A DNA stretch of 64,000 bases, taken from the NCBI GenBank assembly GCA_041659285.1, contig JBAZYO010000007.1, positions 180,198 through 244,197 on the forward strand. Direction: 5' to 3'. This DNA is from Vicinamibacterales bacterium (GTDB lineage: Bacteria > Acidobacteriota > Vicinamibacteria > Vicinamibacterales > UBA2999). Shown in pieces: positions 32,687-40,000 of the stretch (position 1 is the stretch's first letter; every line of letters begins with the position of its first letter). A model generated the notes under the pieces. That model worked only from the letters and a program-made list of their open reading frames with translations, did not search any database and was not told the origin of the DNA. The position numbers and the translations under genes are program-made.

Positions 32687-33331
32687 ATGTGTGATTTCGG
32701 TCAGCCCCACTCGCATGCGAAGGACTTCGGCTTTCTCGTTGACGCGCCGGAGATTCGCGCGCTCGTCGATGAAACCAGGCTCCTGACCGGCCAGATCCCC
32801 GACACGGCCGCGCGCGTCGAGGCGCTGCGGCCGGCGTTCGGCAGGCTGCTCGCCGCCGATGGCTGGCTGCCGAAGGCCTACGGCGAGCCTGACCTCAAGA
32901 GCGGCATGGGCAGCGGCATCGGCCAGTACGCCCTCTATCGCGCCGAAGACGGATCGCTCTGCTTGTTCTCGCTCGTCATCCCCGCGGGCGCTGAAACGCC
33001 CATTCACGATCACCTTGCCTGGGGCCTGATCGGCGTCTATCGCGGCATGCAGTCAGAAACCGTGTATCGCCGGCTGGACGACGGGCACGACGAGTCGAAG
33101 GCGAGCCTGGAGATTGCGCGCAAGCAGACGGTGAAGCGCGGGGAGTTCTACACGCTGCTGCCGCCGCTGGACGACATCCACTACGTGAAGACCGTCTCGA
33201 GGGCTCCGTCGGTCTCGATCCACCTCTTGGCGAACGACACAGCGTGCGTCACACGTCACCGGTTCGATGCCGCGGCTGGAACGGTGACGGCGTTCAGGTC
33301 GGGATATAGCAACGCAAGGTGCACGAACTAG
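32687..33331 (+). CDS. Cysteine-dioxygenase-like cupin protein
   Basis: The protein is 214 residues with a cupin double-stranded beta-helix (about 70-190). The metal-binding motif is PIHDHLAWGLIGVYRG (HxH with E/G pattern), and the third His candidate lies in DDIHYVKT. This arrangement resembles predicted metal-dependent enzymes of the cysteine dioxygenase type I-like group, which oxidise thiols with iron and oxygen. The N-terminal 60 residues are helical. It is not the canonical bacterial CDO, so the substrate is open. The gene sits between two short-repeat arrays and has little ribosome-binding signal. Confidence 0.75.
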   Translation: MCDFGQPHSHAKDFGFLVDAPEIRALVDETRLLTGQIPDTAARVEALRPAFGRLLAADGWLPKAYGEPDLKSGMGSGIGQYALYRAEDGSLCLFSLVIPAGAETPIHDHLAWGLIGVYRGMQSETVYRRLDDGHDESKASLEIARKQTVKRGEFYTLLPPLDDIHYVKTVSRAPSVSIHLLANDTACVTRHRFDAAAGTVTAFRSGYSNARCTN

Positions 33332-33380
33332 GATTTCGCGATTTTGTGAGTTGGAGATTTGGAGATTTGGAGATTTGGCA
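33331..33380. repeat. Array of GGAGATTT/GATTTGG-type units
   Basis: GGATTTCGCGATTTTGTGAG is followed by three TTGGAGATT-type units. It lies on one side of the DUF2007 gene; the inverted-orientation array at 33671-33722 lies on the other. Confidence 0.6.
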
Positions 33381-33432
33381 GTCGCGGGTCTGCAGCTCGT
33401 GTGGTCGGTTTTCCAAAACGGGAAGTGCCGCT

Positions 33433-33654
33433 GTGAGTTCTTCAAATCTGATCACCATCTCGACATTCCGCTCCACCGCAGATGCTCAGATAGCCAAGGG
33501 CATTCTGGATGAGGTGGGAATCGACTCCATGATTAGCGCTGACAATGCGGGCGGAATGTACCCGGCGCTCAGTGGAGCCGAGCTCCTGGTGAGATCGGAG
33601 GATGTCGACAAGGCCCGCGACGCGCTTCATCGACGCGATCGCCGGGCACACTGA
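33433..33654 (+). CDS. DUF2007-like (putative signal-transducing) small protein
   Basis: The protein is about 73 residues from GTG 33433, which follows a GGGAAG ribosome-binding site; no closer ATG fits the domain. The sequence LITISTFRSTADAQIAKGILDEVGIDSMIS and LSGAELLVRSEDVDKARDAL matches the small DUF2007 ferredoxin-like fold (beta-alpha-beta-beta-alpha-beta), named putative signal-transducing protein but of unknown role. The gene is bracketed by two inverted short-repeat arrays. Confidence 0.75.
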   Translation: MSSSNLITISTFRSTADAQIAKGILDEVGIDSMISADNAGGMYPALSGAELLVRSEDVDKARDALHRRDRRAH

Positions 33655-33670
33655 CCGGCTACCGCGCGAG

Positions 33671-33722
33671 GTCACCAAATCGCGAGATCACCAAATCACC
33701 AAATCACAAGATCACAAGATCA
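33671..33722. repeat. Array of ATCACCAA/ATCACAAG units (inverted relative to 33331-33380)
   Basis: GTCACCAAATCGCGAGATCA is followed by ATCACCAA and ATCACAAG units. It extends into the stop codon region of the tetraheme cytochrome gene. Confidence 0.6.
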
Positions 33723-34226
33723 GTATTGCGGAACGTGACACTGGCGGCAGCGCGCTCGCTCCGGATGCGTCGTCCGGATCTCCACTCTCGACGCAGGACC
33801 CGCGTGGCAGGTCAGGCAGTTCTCCCGTAATTGCAGCGTATGCGGAATGGTCGGCGGCGCACCGGGTGTGGCGCGGCCACCCTTCCACGGCCCCTGCGGC
33901 AGGCCGCTGAACCGCGACGCCACCATCACCGCTGACGTCACTGTCGGCGCATGACACTGCCGGCAACGCCTGAACAACCCCGCCGCGGCGGCACTCCCAT
34001 GGGGCGACGCCGGCGCCACGCCAATGCCCGCGATCTCGCTGCCGCCATCATCGTGACAGGTCGAGCACTCGCCAATCAGCGCGTGCGGAATCACCGGCGG
34101 CGCGCCGTCGTAGGCGCGGCCGGCGGCCCGCACCTCGATCGACCGCGCCACGGCCGCCGGGGCCGCATCCCGGCAGCCCGCCAGCAGCGTCACCGACAGC
34201 AGCGCGAGAGCACCGGCACGCAACAT
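33720..34226 (-). CDS. Tetraheme NapB-like c-type cytochrome lipoprotein
   Basis: This 168-residue protein has a lipobox (LLAGC, Cys18), so it is probably anchored to a membrane on the periplasmic side. Four CXXCH motifs lie at 54, 88, 137 and 160. The protein is an internal duplication: each half contains PP-x-IPH, then CXXCH, then RCRQCH (half 1, 43-93; half 2, 124-163). The second half ends CRQCHVPQ, like diheme NapB, the electron donor to NapA. Ordinary NapB has two hemes, so this looks like a doubled NapB. It is the last gene of the nap/oxidase operon. Three in-frame ATGs (34226, 34235, 34244) derive from a CATCTGTGT repeat, so the exact start is uncertain. Confidence 0.78.
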   Translation of the reverse strand: MLRAGALALLSVTLLAGCRDAAPAAVARSIEVRAAGRAYDGAPPVIPHALIGECSTCHDDGGSEIAGIGVAPASPHGSAAAAGLFRRCRQCHAPTVTSAVMVASRFSGLPQGPWKGGRATPGAPPTIPHTLQLRENCLTCHAGPASRVEIRTTHPERARCRQCHVPQY

Positions 34227-34312
34227 CTGTGTCATCTGTGTCATCTGCGGCCCTGCCAGATCTGCGTCATCTGTGTCATCTGCGGCCCTGGTAAATCCGC
34301 ATCATCTGCGGC
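34223..34312. repeat. CATCTGTGT / CATCTGCGGCC repeat tract
   Basis: CATCTGTGT units alternate with CATCTGCGGCC spacers in three rounds, ending in GCGGC just before the NapA stop at 34313-34315. On the minus strand the units read ATGACACAG and provide the start codons of the downstream tetraheme gene. Confidence 0.75.
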
Positions 34313-36670
34313 CTACGCGCGCTCGATGCGAATCGCGCATTTCTTGTAGTCCGGCTGCTTGCTGATGTTGTCCATCGCGTCGAGGGTGACCAGGTTGATC
34401 AGCTTCGCCTCGTCGAAGAACGGCACGAACACGCTGCCCCGCGGCGGACGCCCGCGGCCGTCAACCTCGACCACCAGTTCGAGGCTGCCGCGGCGACTGA
34501 CAATCTTCACGCGATCGCCCTTCTTGAGGCTCATCTCTTCCGCGTCGGCGCGGTTCATCTCGAGGTAGGCCGCCGGCACCGCCTGGTGCAGCTGCGGGAT
34601 GCGCCGGGTCATCGATCCGGTGTGCCAGTGCTCGAGCACGCGACCGGTGGTCAGCCAGAACGGGAACTCCTTGTCGGGCGACTCGGCCGGCGGATGGTAC
34701 GGTCGCAGCCAGAACGCCGCCTTCTCGCCGTAGCCGACGGCCTTGTAGAAATGGGCGCCCGTGGCTTTCTTGACGTAGGGGTCGTAGCCGGCGGTATAGC
34801 GGTAGAACGTTTCCTTGCCGTTGACGACCGGCCACACCATGCCGCGCGTCTCGCGCAGCTGCGCGTAGCTGGCGAGGTCCTTGCCGTGGCCGAGGCCGAA
34901 GGACCGGTACTCCTCGAACATCGGCTCGTGCCAGGCGTCGGCGGGCCACGGGAACAGGTTCCCCATGCCCATCCGTTTGGCCACTTCGATGATCGCCCAC
35001 GCGTCTTCGCGCGCTTCGCCCGGCGGATCGACCATCTTGTCCCAGTGCTGGGTGCGGCGCTCGGTGTTGCCGAACATGCCCTCGCGCTCGACCCACGCCG
35101 CGGCGGGCAGGATCAGGTCGGCCATGGCCGTGGTCGGCGTCGGGTAGATGTCGCTGACGACGATGAACTTGCCGTCGTTCGGCGTGCGATCGAAGCGTGA
35201 GCGGTTCGGCAGCGTGACCCAGGGATTGGTGGTCTGGATCCACATCGCCTTGATCTCGCCGCGCTTGAGGGCGCGGAACATGTCTACCGCGTGGTGCCCG
35301 GGCTTCGACGGAATGGTGCCCGGCGGCAGCTTCCAGATGTGCTCGGCCTCGGCGCGATGCGCGGGGTTGGTCACCACCATGTCGGCCGGCAACCGGTTGA
35401 AGCTGGTGCCCACCTCGCGAGCGGTGCCGCACGCGCTCGGCTGCCCGGTCAGGCTCAGCGGGTTCGCCCCCGGCCGGCAGATCTTCCCGGTGATCAAGTG
35501 CAGGTCGGTGATCAGGTTGTTCATCCAGGTGCCGCGCGTGTGCTGGTTCACGCCCATGCACCACAGGCTGACGGTGCCGCGCGGCAGGTCGCCGTAGATG
35601 GCGGCCAGGGCGTGGATCTGCTCGACCGGCACGCCGGTGATCTCGCTGACCTTCGCCGGCGTGTAGTCCCGCAGGAAGGTGGACAACTCGTCGAGCGAGC
35701 TCGGCCTGGCCTCGTCCTCGAAGGTGTAGCGCTCGGCCTGCTCGTCGAAACAGCCGTAGCCGATCTTCTTCACATCCTCGATGCCACGGCGGAACACGAG
35801 GTTCTCGTCGATGAAGGCCTTGTTGATGCGGCCCTGTGCCACCAGCAGGTGCAGGATGCCGTTGGCCAGCGCCAGGTCGGTGCCCGGTTTGAACAGCACG
35901 TGCAGGTCGGCGTAGTCGGTGGTTGGCGTCCGCCTGGTGGCGATGTCGACGATGCGGGTGGCGGGCTTGAGGCGCTTGGTCTCGAGGATGCGGCTGAAGA
36001 GCACCGGGTGCATCTCCGCCATGTTGTTGCCCCACAGCACGAAGTCGTCGCCGCGATCGAGGTCCTGGTAGCAGCCCATCGGCTCGTCGCTCTGGAACTG
36101 CGTCATGAACCCCGACACCGCGCTCGCCATGCACAACCGCGCGTTGGGCTCGAGGTTGTTGCTGCGCAGGCCGGCCTTCACCCACTTGAGCGCGGCGTAG
36201 CCATCGAACACGGTCCACTGCCCCGACCCATACATGGCCACCGCCTCGGGCCCGTGCTGCGCGAGGGCGTCCTTGAACTTGCTCGCGATCAGGTCGAGCG
36301 CCTCATCCCAGGAGATGCGGCTGAACGAGCCATCGGCGTTGCGTTTCTGCGGGTACAGAAGCCGGTCTTCGCCGTAGAGCAGGCCCGGCAGGTGATACCC
36401 CTTGACGCACAGCAGGCCGCGATTGACCGGGCTCGCCTCGTCGCCACGCACGGCGACGACCCGGCCCTGCTCGACGCCAACCATCACGCCGCAGCCCGTG
36501 CCACAGAAGCGGCACGGCGCCTTCGACCACGTCACCGACGCGCGGTCGATGGGATTGGCGTTGGCCATCAGCCGCTCCGCCTCATCGCGGTCGGCGCATG
36601 AATAGGCGGCCACGGCCGGCACGGCGACGCCGGCCATTTTCAGGAAAGTGCGCCGTTTGATTTTGGTCAT
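34313..36670 (-). CDS. napA: Periplasmic nitrate reductase catalytic subunit (NapA-like)
   Basis: This 785-residue molybdopterin enzyme of the DMSO-reductase superfamily reduces nitrate to nitrite in the periplasm. The Tat signal is KRRTFLKMAG. The [4Fe-4S] ligands are C53, C56, C60 and C88 (CRFCGTGC...LLCVKG). The molybdenum ligand Cys180 is in NARLCMASAVSGFM, the NapA context. GCYQDLDRGDDFVLWGNNMAEMHPV and CMGVNQHTRGTWMNN are also NapA-like. The C-terminal MopB domain starts near FPFWLTTGRVLEHWHTGSMT, again as in NapA. The start codon overlaps the octaheme cytochrome stop (ATGA), and the tetraheme NapB-like gene follows. No napC/napD/napE genes are present, so electrons probably come from the Rieske/cyt b module. 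Close relatives include Nas-type enzymes, but the Tat signal and cytochrome partners favour Nap. Confidence 0.88.
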   Translation of the reverse strand: MTKIKRRTFLKMAGVAVPAVAAYSCADRDEAERLMANANPIDRASVTWSKAPCRFCGTGCGVMVGVEQGRVVAVRGDEASPVNRGLLCVKGYHLPGLLYGEDRLLYPQKRNADGSFSRISWDEALDLIASKFKDALAQHGPEAVAMYGSGQWTVFDGYAALKWVKAGLRSNNLEPNARLCMASAVSGFMTQFQSDEPMGCYQDLDRGDDFVLWGNNMAEMHPVLFSRILETKRLKPATRIVDIATRRTPTTDYADLHVLFKPGTDLALANGILHLLVAQGRINKAFIDENLVFRRGIEDVKKIGYGCFDEQAERYTFEDEARPSSLDELSTFLRDYTPAKVSEITGVPVEQIHALAAIYGDLPRGTVSLWCMGVNQHTRGTWMNNLITDLHLITGKICRPGANPLSLTGQPSACGTAREVGTSFNRLPADMVVTNPAHRAEAEHIWKLPPGTIPSKPGHHAVDMFRALKRGEIKAMWIQTTNPWVTLPNRSRFDRTPNDGKFIVVSDIYPTPTTAMADLILPAAAWVEREGMFGNTERRTQHWDKMVDPPGEAREDAWAIIEVAKRMGMGNLFPWPADAWHEPMFEEYRSFGLGHGKDLASYAQLRETRGMVWPVVNGKETFYRYTAGYDPYVKKATGAHFYKAVGYGEKAAFWLRPYHPPAESPDKEFPFWLTTGRVLEHWHTGSMTRRIPQLHQAVPAAYLEMNRADAEEMSLKKGDRVKIVSRRGSLELVVEVDGRGRPPRGSVFVPFFDEAKLINLVTLDAMDNISKQPDYKKCAIRIERA

Positions 36671-38310
36671 CGCGTGGGTCCGTAGCGCCGCTGCATTTCC
36701 TTGGTGATCTCGTCAGCCTGCTGCTCGGCGCCCTTGAGCAGCCACTGGTGCTCGGGCCGGCGCAGGATCTCGTCGATCACGGCATCGGCGGCGCGCGCGC
36801 CCTGCGCGCGACCGCCGCGCGACGCCGCGGCGGTGATGGCGCGGGCCTCGGGAATCAGCTTCATGTAGAAGCGCTCGGCCACCTCGAACATGCCGTGCCA
36901 CTGGGTGTAGTCGGGCGCCATCATCGACGCGCCCATGCGCGCGCGGCGGCCCTCGTGGTGCCAGAGGTAATACCAGGTCCATTCGATCTGCTCGTCGTAC
37001 TGCGTCTTGGTGAGCAGCCCGTTCGCGGTCAGCGCCGACATGATCGCCTGGCCCGGCTTGGCGAACTTCTCGTTGAAGTTAATCACCACGTCGTCGTACT
37101 GGCGGTAGAACAGGTTGACGTAGTCCGGCGTGTGGCAGGCGGAGCACACCTGCTTCATCCGGTTGCGCTTGGCCTCCGAGGTATCGGCAATCGCGGCCCG
37201 GCGCTTCTCCGGATCGGTTTCGGTCACCACCGCGTGGTTGGCGTCGGTGTCCATGACCAGGCTCACCGTCGGCCGGTTGGTCCAGGAGATGCGCTCGCCG
37301 GGGTCGTGCGTGACCTTCATCCCGTTCCGCATGTTCGCGCCCATGTGGCACGTGGCGCAGGTCGGTGCGGCGCTGTAGTCCCGCCCCAACACCCAGGGCT
37401 TCGCGTCGAGGTTCATCAGGTCGATCTGGTCCCGGAACGCCACGCCGTGCTTCGACTCGTCGTAGATCTCCTTCTGCGGATGGTCGGGCCCGAGGTGGCA
37501 CTTGCCGCAGTTCTCGGGCTGGCGCGCGCGCCGGGCCGAGAAGTCGTGACGGCTGTGGCAGGCGGCGCACGAGCCGAGCGAGCCATCGAGGTTGATGCGG
37601 CCAATCCCGGTGTTGGGCCAGCTGGTGCTGCTCAGCAGCGGCTTGCCGCTCTCGTTGCGGACGATGCGGCCGACGGCATCGAGGTTGGTGGGCTGGCCCT
37701 TGTCGTCGGGCTTGAGGTCGCGCACGGTGACCACGCCGCCGTCGTTGGCCTGGAACCCGACCAGCGACCCGTGGCACTGCTGGCACCCCGAGTTGGCGGG
37801 CGCCATGCCGTTGACCACGTTGACGGCCCTGCCCGGCGTCGGCGAGTGCGGGTTGAACGGCACGCGCGATCCCGCCACGGTTTCGGCCAGGAAGTTGTCG
37901 AGCGAGGCGAGGATGTTGCCGGCCTTCGAGTGGTGGCTCACCGCGAACTCCGCCGACTCGGTGGGATGGCAGCGCGCGCAGTCTCGCGGCGTCACGATCG
38001 TCGCGATCTGCTGGCCGTAGTGCGAGAACGCGTCGGCGTCCCTGGCCTCGGCCTTGTGGCAGTCGACGCACGCCACGCCCTTGCCGGCGTGGATCGAGCC
38101 CTTCCAGTGATCGACGATGCCGGTCGAGACCTGGGTGTGGCAGTCAACGCATTGCCTGGAGGCCGCCGGCACGCTGGCGGCGGTGCCGCCCCGGCGGCCG
38201 GACTCCTCGTGGCGCCGCCGCGACACCTCCAGCCACTGCACCGCGACCAGCGACAGCAGGAACAGGAATCCCAGGCCGCCAATCACCCAGCGTTTTTGAT
38301 CGAGTGTCAT
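36667..38310 (-). CDS. Octaheme HAO-like c-type cytochrome
   Basis: This 547-residue protein has an N-terminal membrane anchor (about 9-27). Eight CXXCH motifs lie at 54, 81, 111, 176, 248, 268, 318 and 389; no CXXCK is present, which argues against NrfA. The C-terminal stretch WHHEGRRARMGASMMAPDYTQWHG (in two pieces near 448-472) is characteristic of the hydroxylamine-oxidoreductase family. HAO-type proteins without the crosslinking tyrosine act as reductases (nitrite to ammonium). Whether the tyrosine is present needs an alignment. Lying between cytochrome b and NapA, it could replace cyt c1 as the electron carrier, or reduce the nitrite made by NapA. Start overlap and 12-bp gap show tight operon packing. 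Confidence 0.85.
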   Translation of the reverse strand: MTLDQKRWVIGGLGFLFLLSLVAVQWLEVSRRRHEESGRRGGTAASVPAASRQCVDCHTQVSTGIVDHWKGSIHAGKGVACVDCHKAEARDADAFSHYGQQIATIVTPRDCARCHPTESAEFAVSHHSKAGNILASLDNFLAETVAGSRVPFNPHSPTPGRAVNVVNGMAPANSGCQQCHGSLVGFQANDGGVVTVRDLKPDDKGQPTNLDAVGRIVRNESGKPLLSSTSWPNTGIGRINLDGSLGSCAACHSRHDFSARRARQPENCGKCHLGPDHPQKEIYDESKHGVAFRDQIDLMNLDAKPWVLGRDYSAAPTCATCHMGANMRNGMKVTHDPGERISWTNRPTVSLVMDTDANHAVVTETDPEKRRAAIADTSEAKRNRMKQVCSACHTPDYVNLFYRQYDDVVINFNEKFAKPGQAIMSALTANGLLTKTQYDEQIEWTWYYLWHHEGRRARMGASMMAPDYTQWHGMFEVAERFYMKLIPEARAITAAASRGGRAQGARAADAVIDEILRRPEHQWLLKGAEQQADEITKEMQRRYGPTR

Positions 38311-38322
38311 GTCCAGTTATCC

Positions 38323-39372
38323 CTAATGCGCGACGAGTGCTTCCCACATCGTGAAGCCCATGATCGTCAAGGCACCCACTACACCTAGCCACACGCTGAT
38401 ATCCGCGTACTTGAACTTGCGGACCAGCCAGTCATCGATGAACGGCCACAGGAACATGACGAAGACAATCAGTCCCTGCGTGAGCACCGCGGTCATTCCC
38501 GTGAACAGCTTGAGCCAGCGGAACGCCACGTAGAAGAACCATTCCGGCTTGATCACGTCCGGCGTGACCAGCGGGTCGGCGCGCGGCCCCATGCCGACCG
38601 GCAGCAGGGTGGCCAGCGCGCTCAGCAGGATCATCAGCGTCAGGCCGATGATCATCTCGGTGTAGAAATGGCTGGGGAAGAAGTTGAAATGACGCACGGG
38701 CGCGTCGCCCTCGCCCTCGAACCTGAGCTGCGTGACACCGAGCAGCCGCACCAGGCCGATGTGCATCATCAGCACGAGGATCAGCAGCACCGGCAGCACG
38801 GCGCCGTGCAGGATGAAGAACCGCGACAGCGTGCGGTCGTTGTAGATCTCCCCGCCCAGCAGCGCCTGCTTCATGAACGGCCCGGCGATCGGCACCGTGT
38901 CGCTGATGTTGGCCGCCACCGTCGCGCCCCAATAGCTCAACTGCTCGAACACCAGGCTGTAGCCGGTGAAGCCGAGCATCAGCGTGCACACCAGCAGCGT
39001 CATGCCGATCATCCAGTTCAGCTCGCGCGGCCGGCGGTAGGCGCCGGTGAAGAAGACGCGCATCTGGTGCATCACGACCGCGGCGATCATCAACGTGGCG
39101 CCCCACTTGTGCAGGCCGCGGAGGTACCAGCCAAACGACGCGTCTTCGGTGATGTAGCGAATCGACTCGTACGCCGTCGTCGGCGCCGGCTGGTAGTAGA
39201 ACGCCAGCAGGATGCCCGTGACAATCTGGATCACGAACAGGTACGCGGGCGTGCCGCCGAGCGCGAACCACCACCGCTTCAGGTGGTACGGCACCGGCTC
39301 GTTCGACATCGCGGCCACGGCCTCGAGCGAAACCGGCACCCGTTCGGCGATCCACTCTTCCCGGGTGCTCAT
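38323..39372 (-). CDS. Cytochrome b of a Rieske/cyt b (bc-type) complex
   Basis: This 349-residue integral membrane protein oxidises quinol and carries the two b hemes. Helix II/III contains LRGLHKWGATLMIAAVVMHQMRVF with the expected histidines, and helix IV continues with the second pair (FFILHGAVLPVLLILVLMMHIGLVRL). The Qo-site motif is PEWF (VIKPEWFFYV) instead of the common PEWY. The sequence GYSLVFEQLSYWGATVAANISDTVPIAG matches the cd1 region. The length fits a fused b6/subunit IV-type short cytochrome b. The start overlaps the Rieske stop in ATGA, so the two are coupled. No cyt c1 gene accompanies it. Confidence 0.93.
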   Translation of the reverse strand: MSTREEWIAERVPVSLEAVAAMSNEPVPYHLKRWWFALGGTPAYLFVIQIVTGILLAFYYQPAPTTAYESIRYITEDASFGWYLRGLHKWGATLMIAAVVMHQMRVFFTGAYRRPRELNWMIGMTLLVCTLMLGFTGYSLVFEQLSYWGATVAANISDTVPIAGPFMKQALLGGEIYNDRTLSRFFILHGAVLPVLLILVLMMHIGLVRLLGVTQLRFEGEGDAPVRHFNFFPSHFYTEMIIGLTLMILLSALATLLPVGMGPRADPLVTPDVIKPEWFFYVAFRWLKLFTGMTAVLTQGLIVFVMFLWPFIDDWLVRKFKYADISVWLGVVGALTIMGFTMWEALVAH

Positions 39373-39992
39373 GCCGGCGCCTCCGGCCCCGCGGGGCCGC
39401 GCCCCTTCTTCAGGCACGCCAGGCAGGGATCGTGTCCGGGCCCTTGCGGCGTCGCGAGGTGGACGATTCCAGCTTGCCGGGGGACCGATAACTGCTCCGT
39501 CGGCACGTCGATGTAGAGCAGGCCATTCTGCACGGCCAGCGAATACCGCGGCAGCGACTGACCGGCGTCGCCCGGCGGTCCGCCGGTGCCCTTGCCGGAC
39601 GGATCGAAGGTGCCGCCATGGCACGGGCAATAGTAGCGATTGTTCTGCGCTTCCCAGCCTACCTGGCAACCGAGATGCGGGCAGGTGCTGGAGAGCGCCA
39701 CGAAATCGCCGGCGCGGCCGGTGCTCTCGCGCCGCGTGATGTTCACCGTGCGGCCGTCGGGGGTGCGAAACAACAGGGTGCCGCCGACGGCGATGTCGTC
39801 GATGCCGGCGACGAACAGCTGCGTCATCTGCCCGGTGCGGGCGGGCAGCATGAAGCGGGCGCCGATCCACGCAAACAGACCGTAGCCGCCGACCAGGCCC
39901 GCGACCATCGTCACGGTGGAGGCAAACGTCCGGCGACCCGGCAGTTCGGGCGGGTCGACGTGAACGTGGTGAGACGCTGGTTGGTCAGCCAT
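39369..39992 (-). CDS. Rieske [2Fe-2S] protein
   Basis: This 207-residue protein has an N-terminal twin-arginine-like GRRTF and one helix (25-45), so it is probably Tat-exported and anchored. Rieske cluster ligands are in CPHLGC (C104, H106, C109) and CPCHGG (C122, C124, H125), the usual two His/two Cys with a disulfide pair. It passes electrons from quinol to the partner cytochrome. The C-terminus carries an extra CLAC pair (C190, C193) followed by KKGRGP, which standard Rieske proteins lack and which could bind another cofactor or form a disulfide. It lies 8 bp downstream of oxidase subunit I and overlaps cytochrome b. Confidence 0.93.
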   Translation of the reverse strand: MADQPASHHVHVDPPELPGRRTFASTVTMVAGLVGGYGLFAWIGARFMLPARTGQMTQLFVAGIDDIAVGGTLLFRTPDGRTVNITRRESTGRAGDFVALSSTCPHLGCQVGWEAQNNRYYCPCHGGTFDPSGKGTGGPPGDAGQSLPRYSLAVQNGLLYIDVPTEQLSVPRQAGIVHLATPQGPGHDPCLACLKKGRGPAGPEAPA

Positions 39993-40000
39993 GGCGTGCC

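Noticed and set aside
32597..33722. Short repeats as a CRISPR or tandem gene array
   Set aside because: Units of 8-10 bp without unique spacers; simple repeat expansion fits better.
34461..36218. Long alternate frame inside napA
   Set aside because: Arg/Gly/Pro/His-rich shadow of the NapA frame, which has the Fe-S and Mo ligands.
36667..38310. Octaheme protein as NrfA (pentaheme nitrite reductase) or tetrathionate reductase
   Set aside because: No CXXCK motif, eight CXXCH motifs, and the HAO-type HEGRRARMGA stretch.
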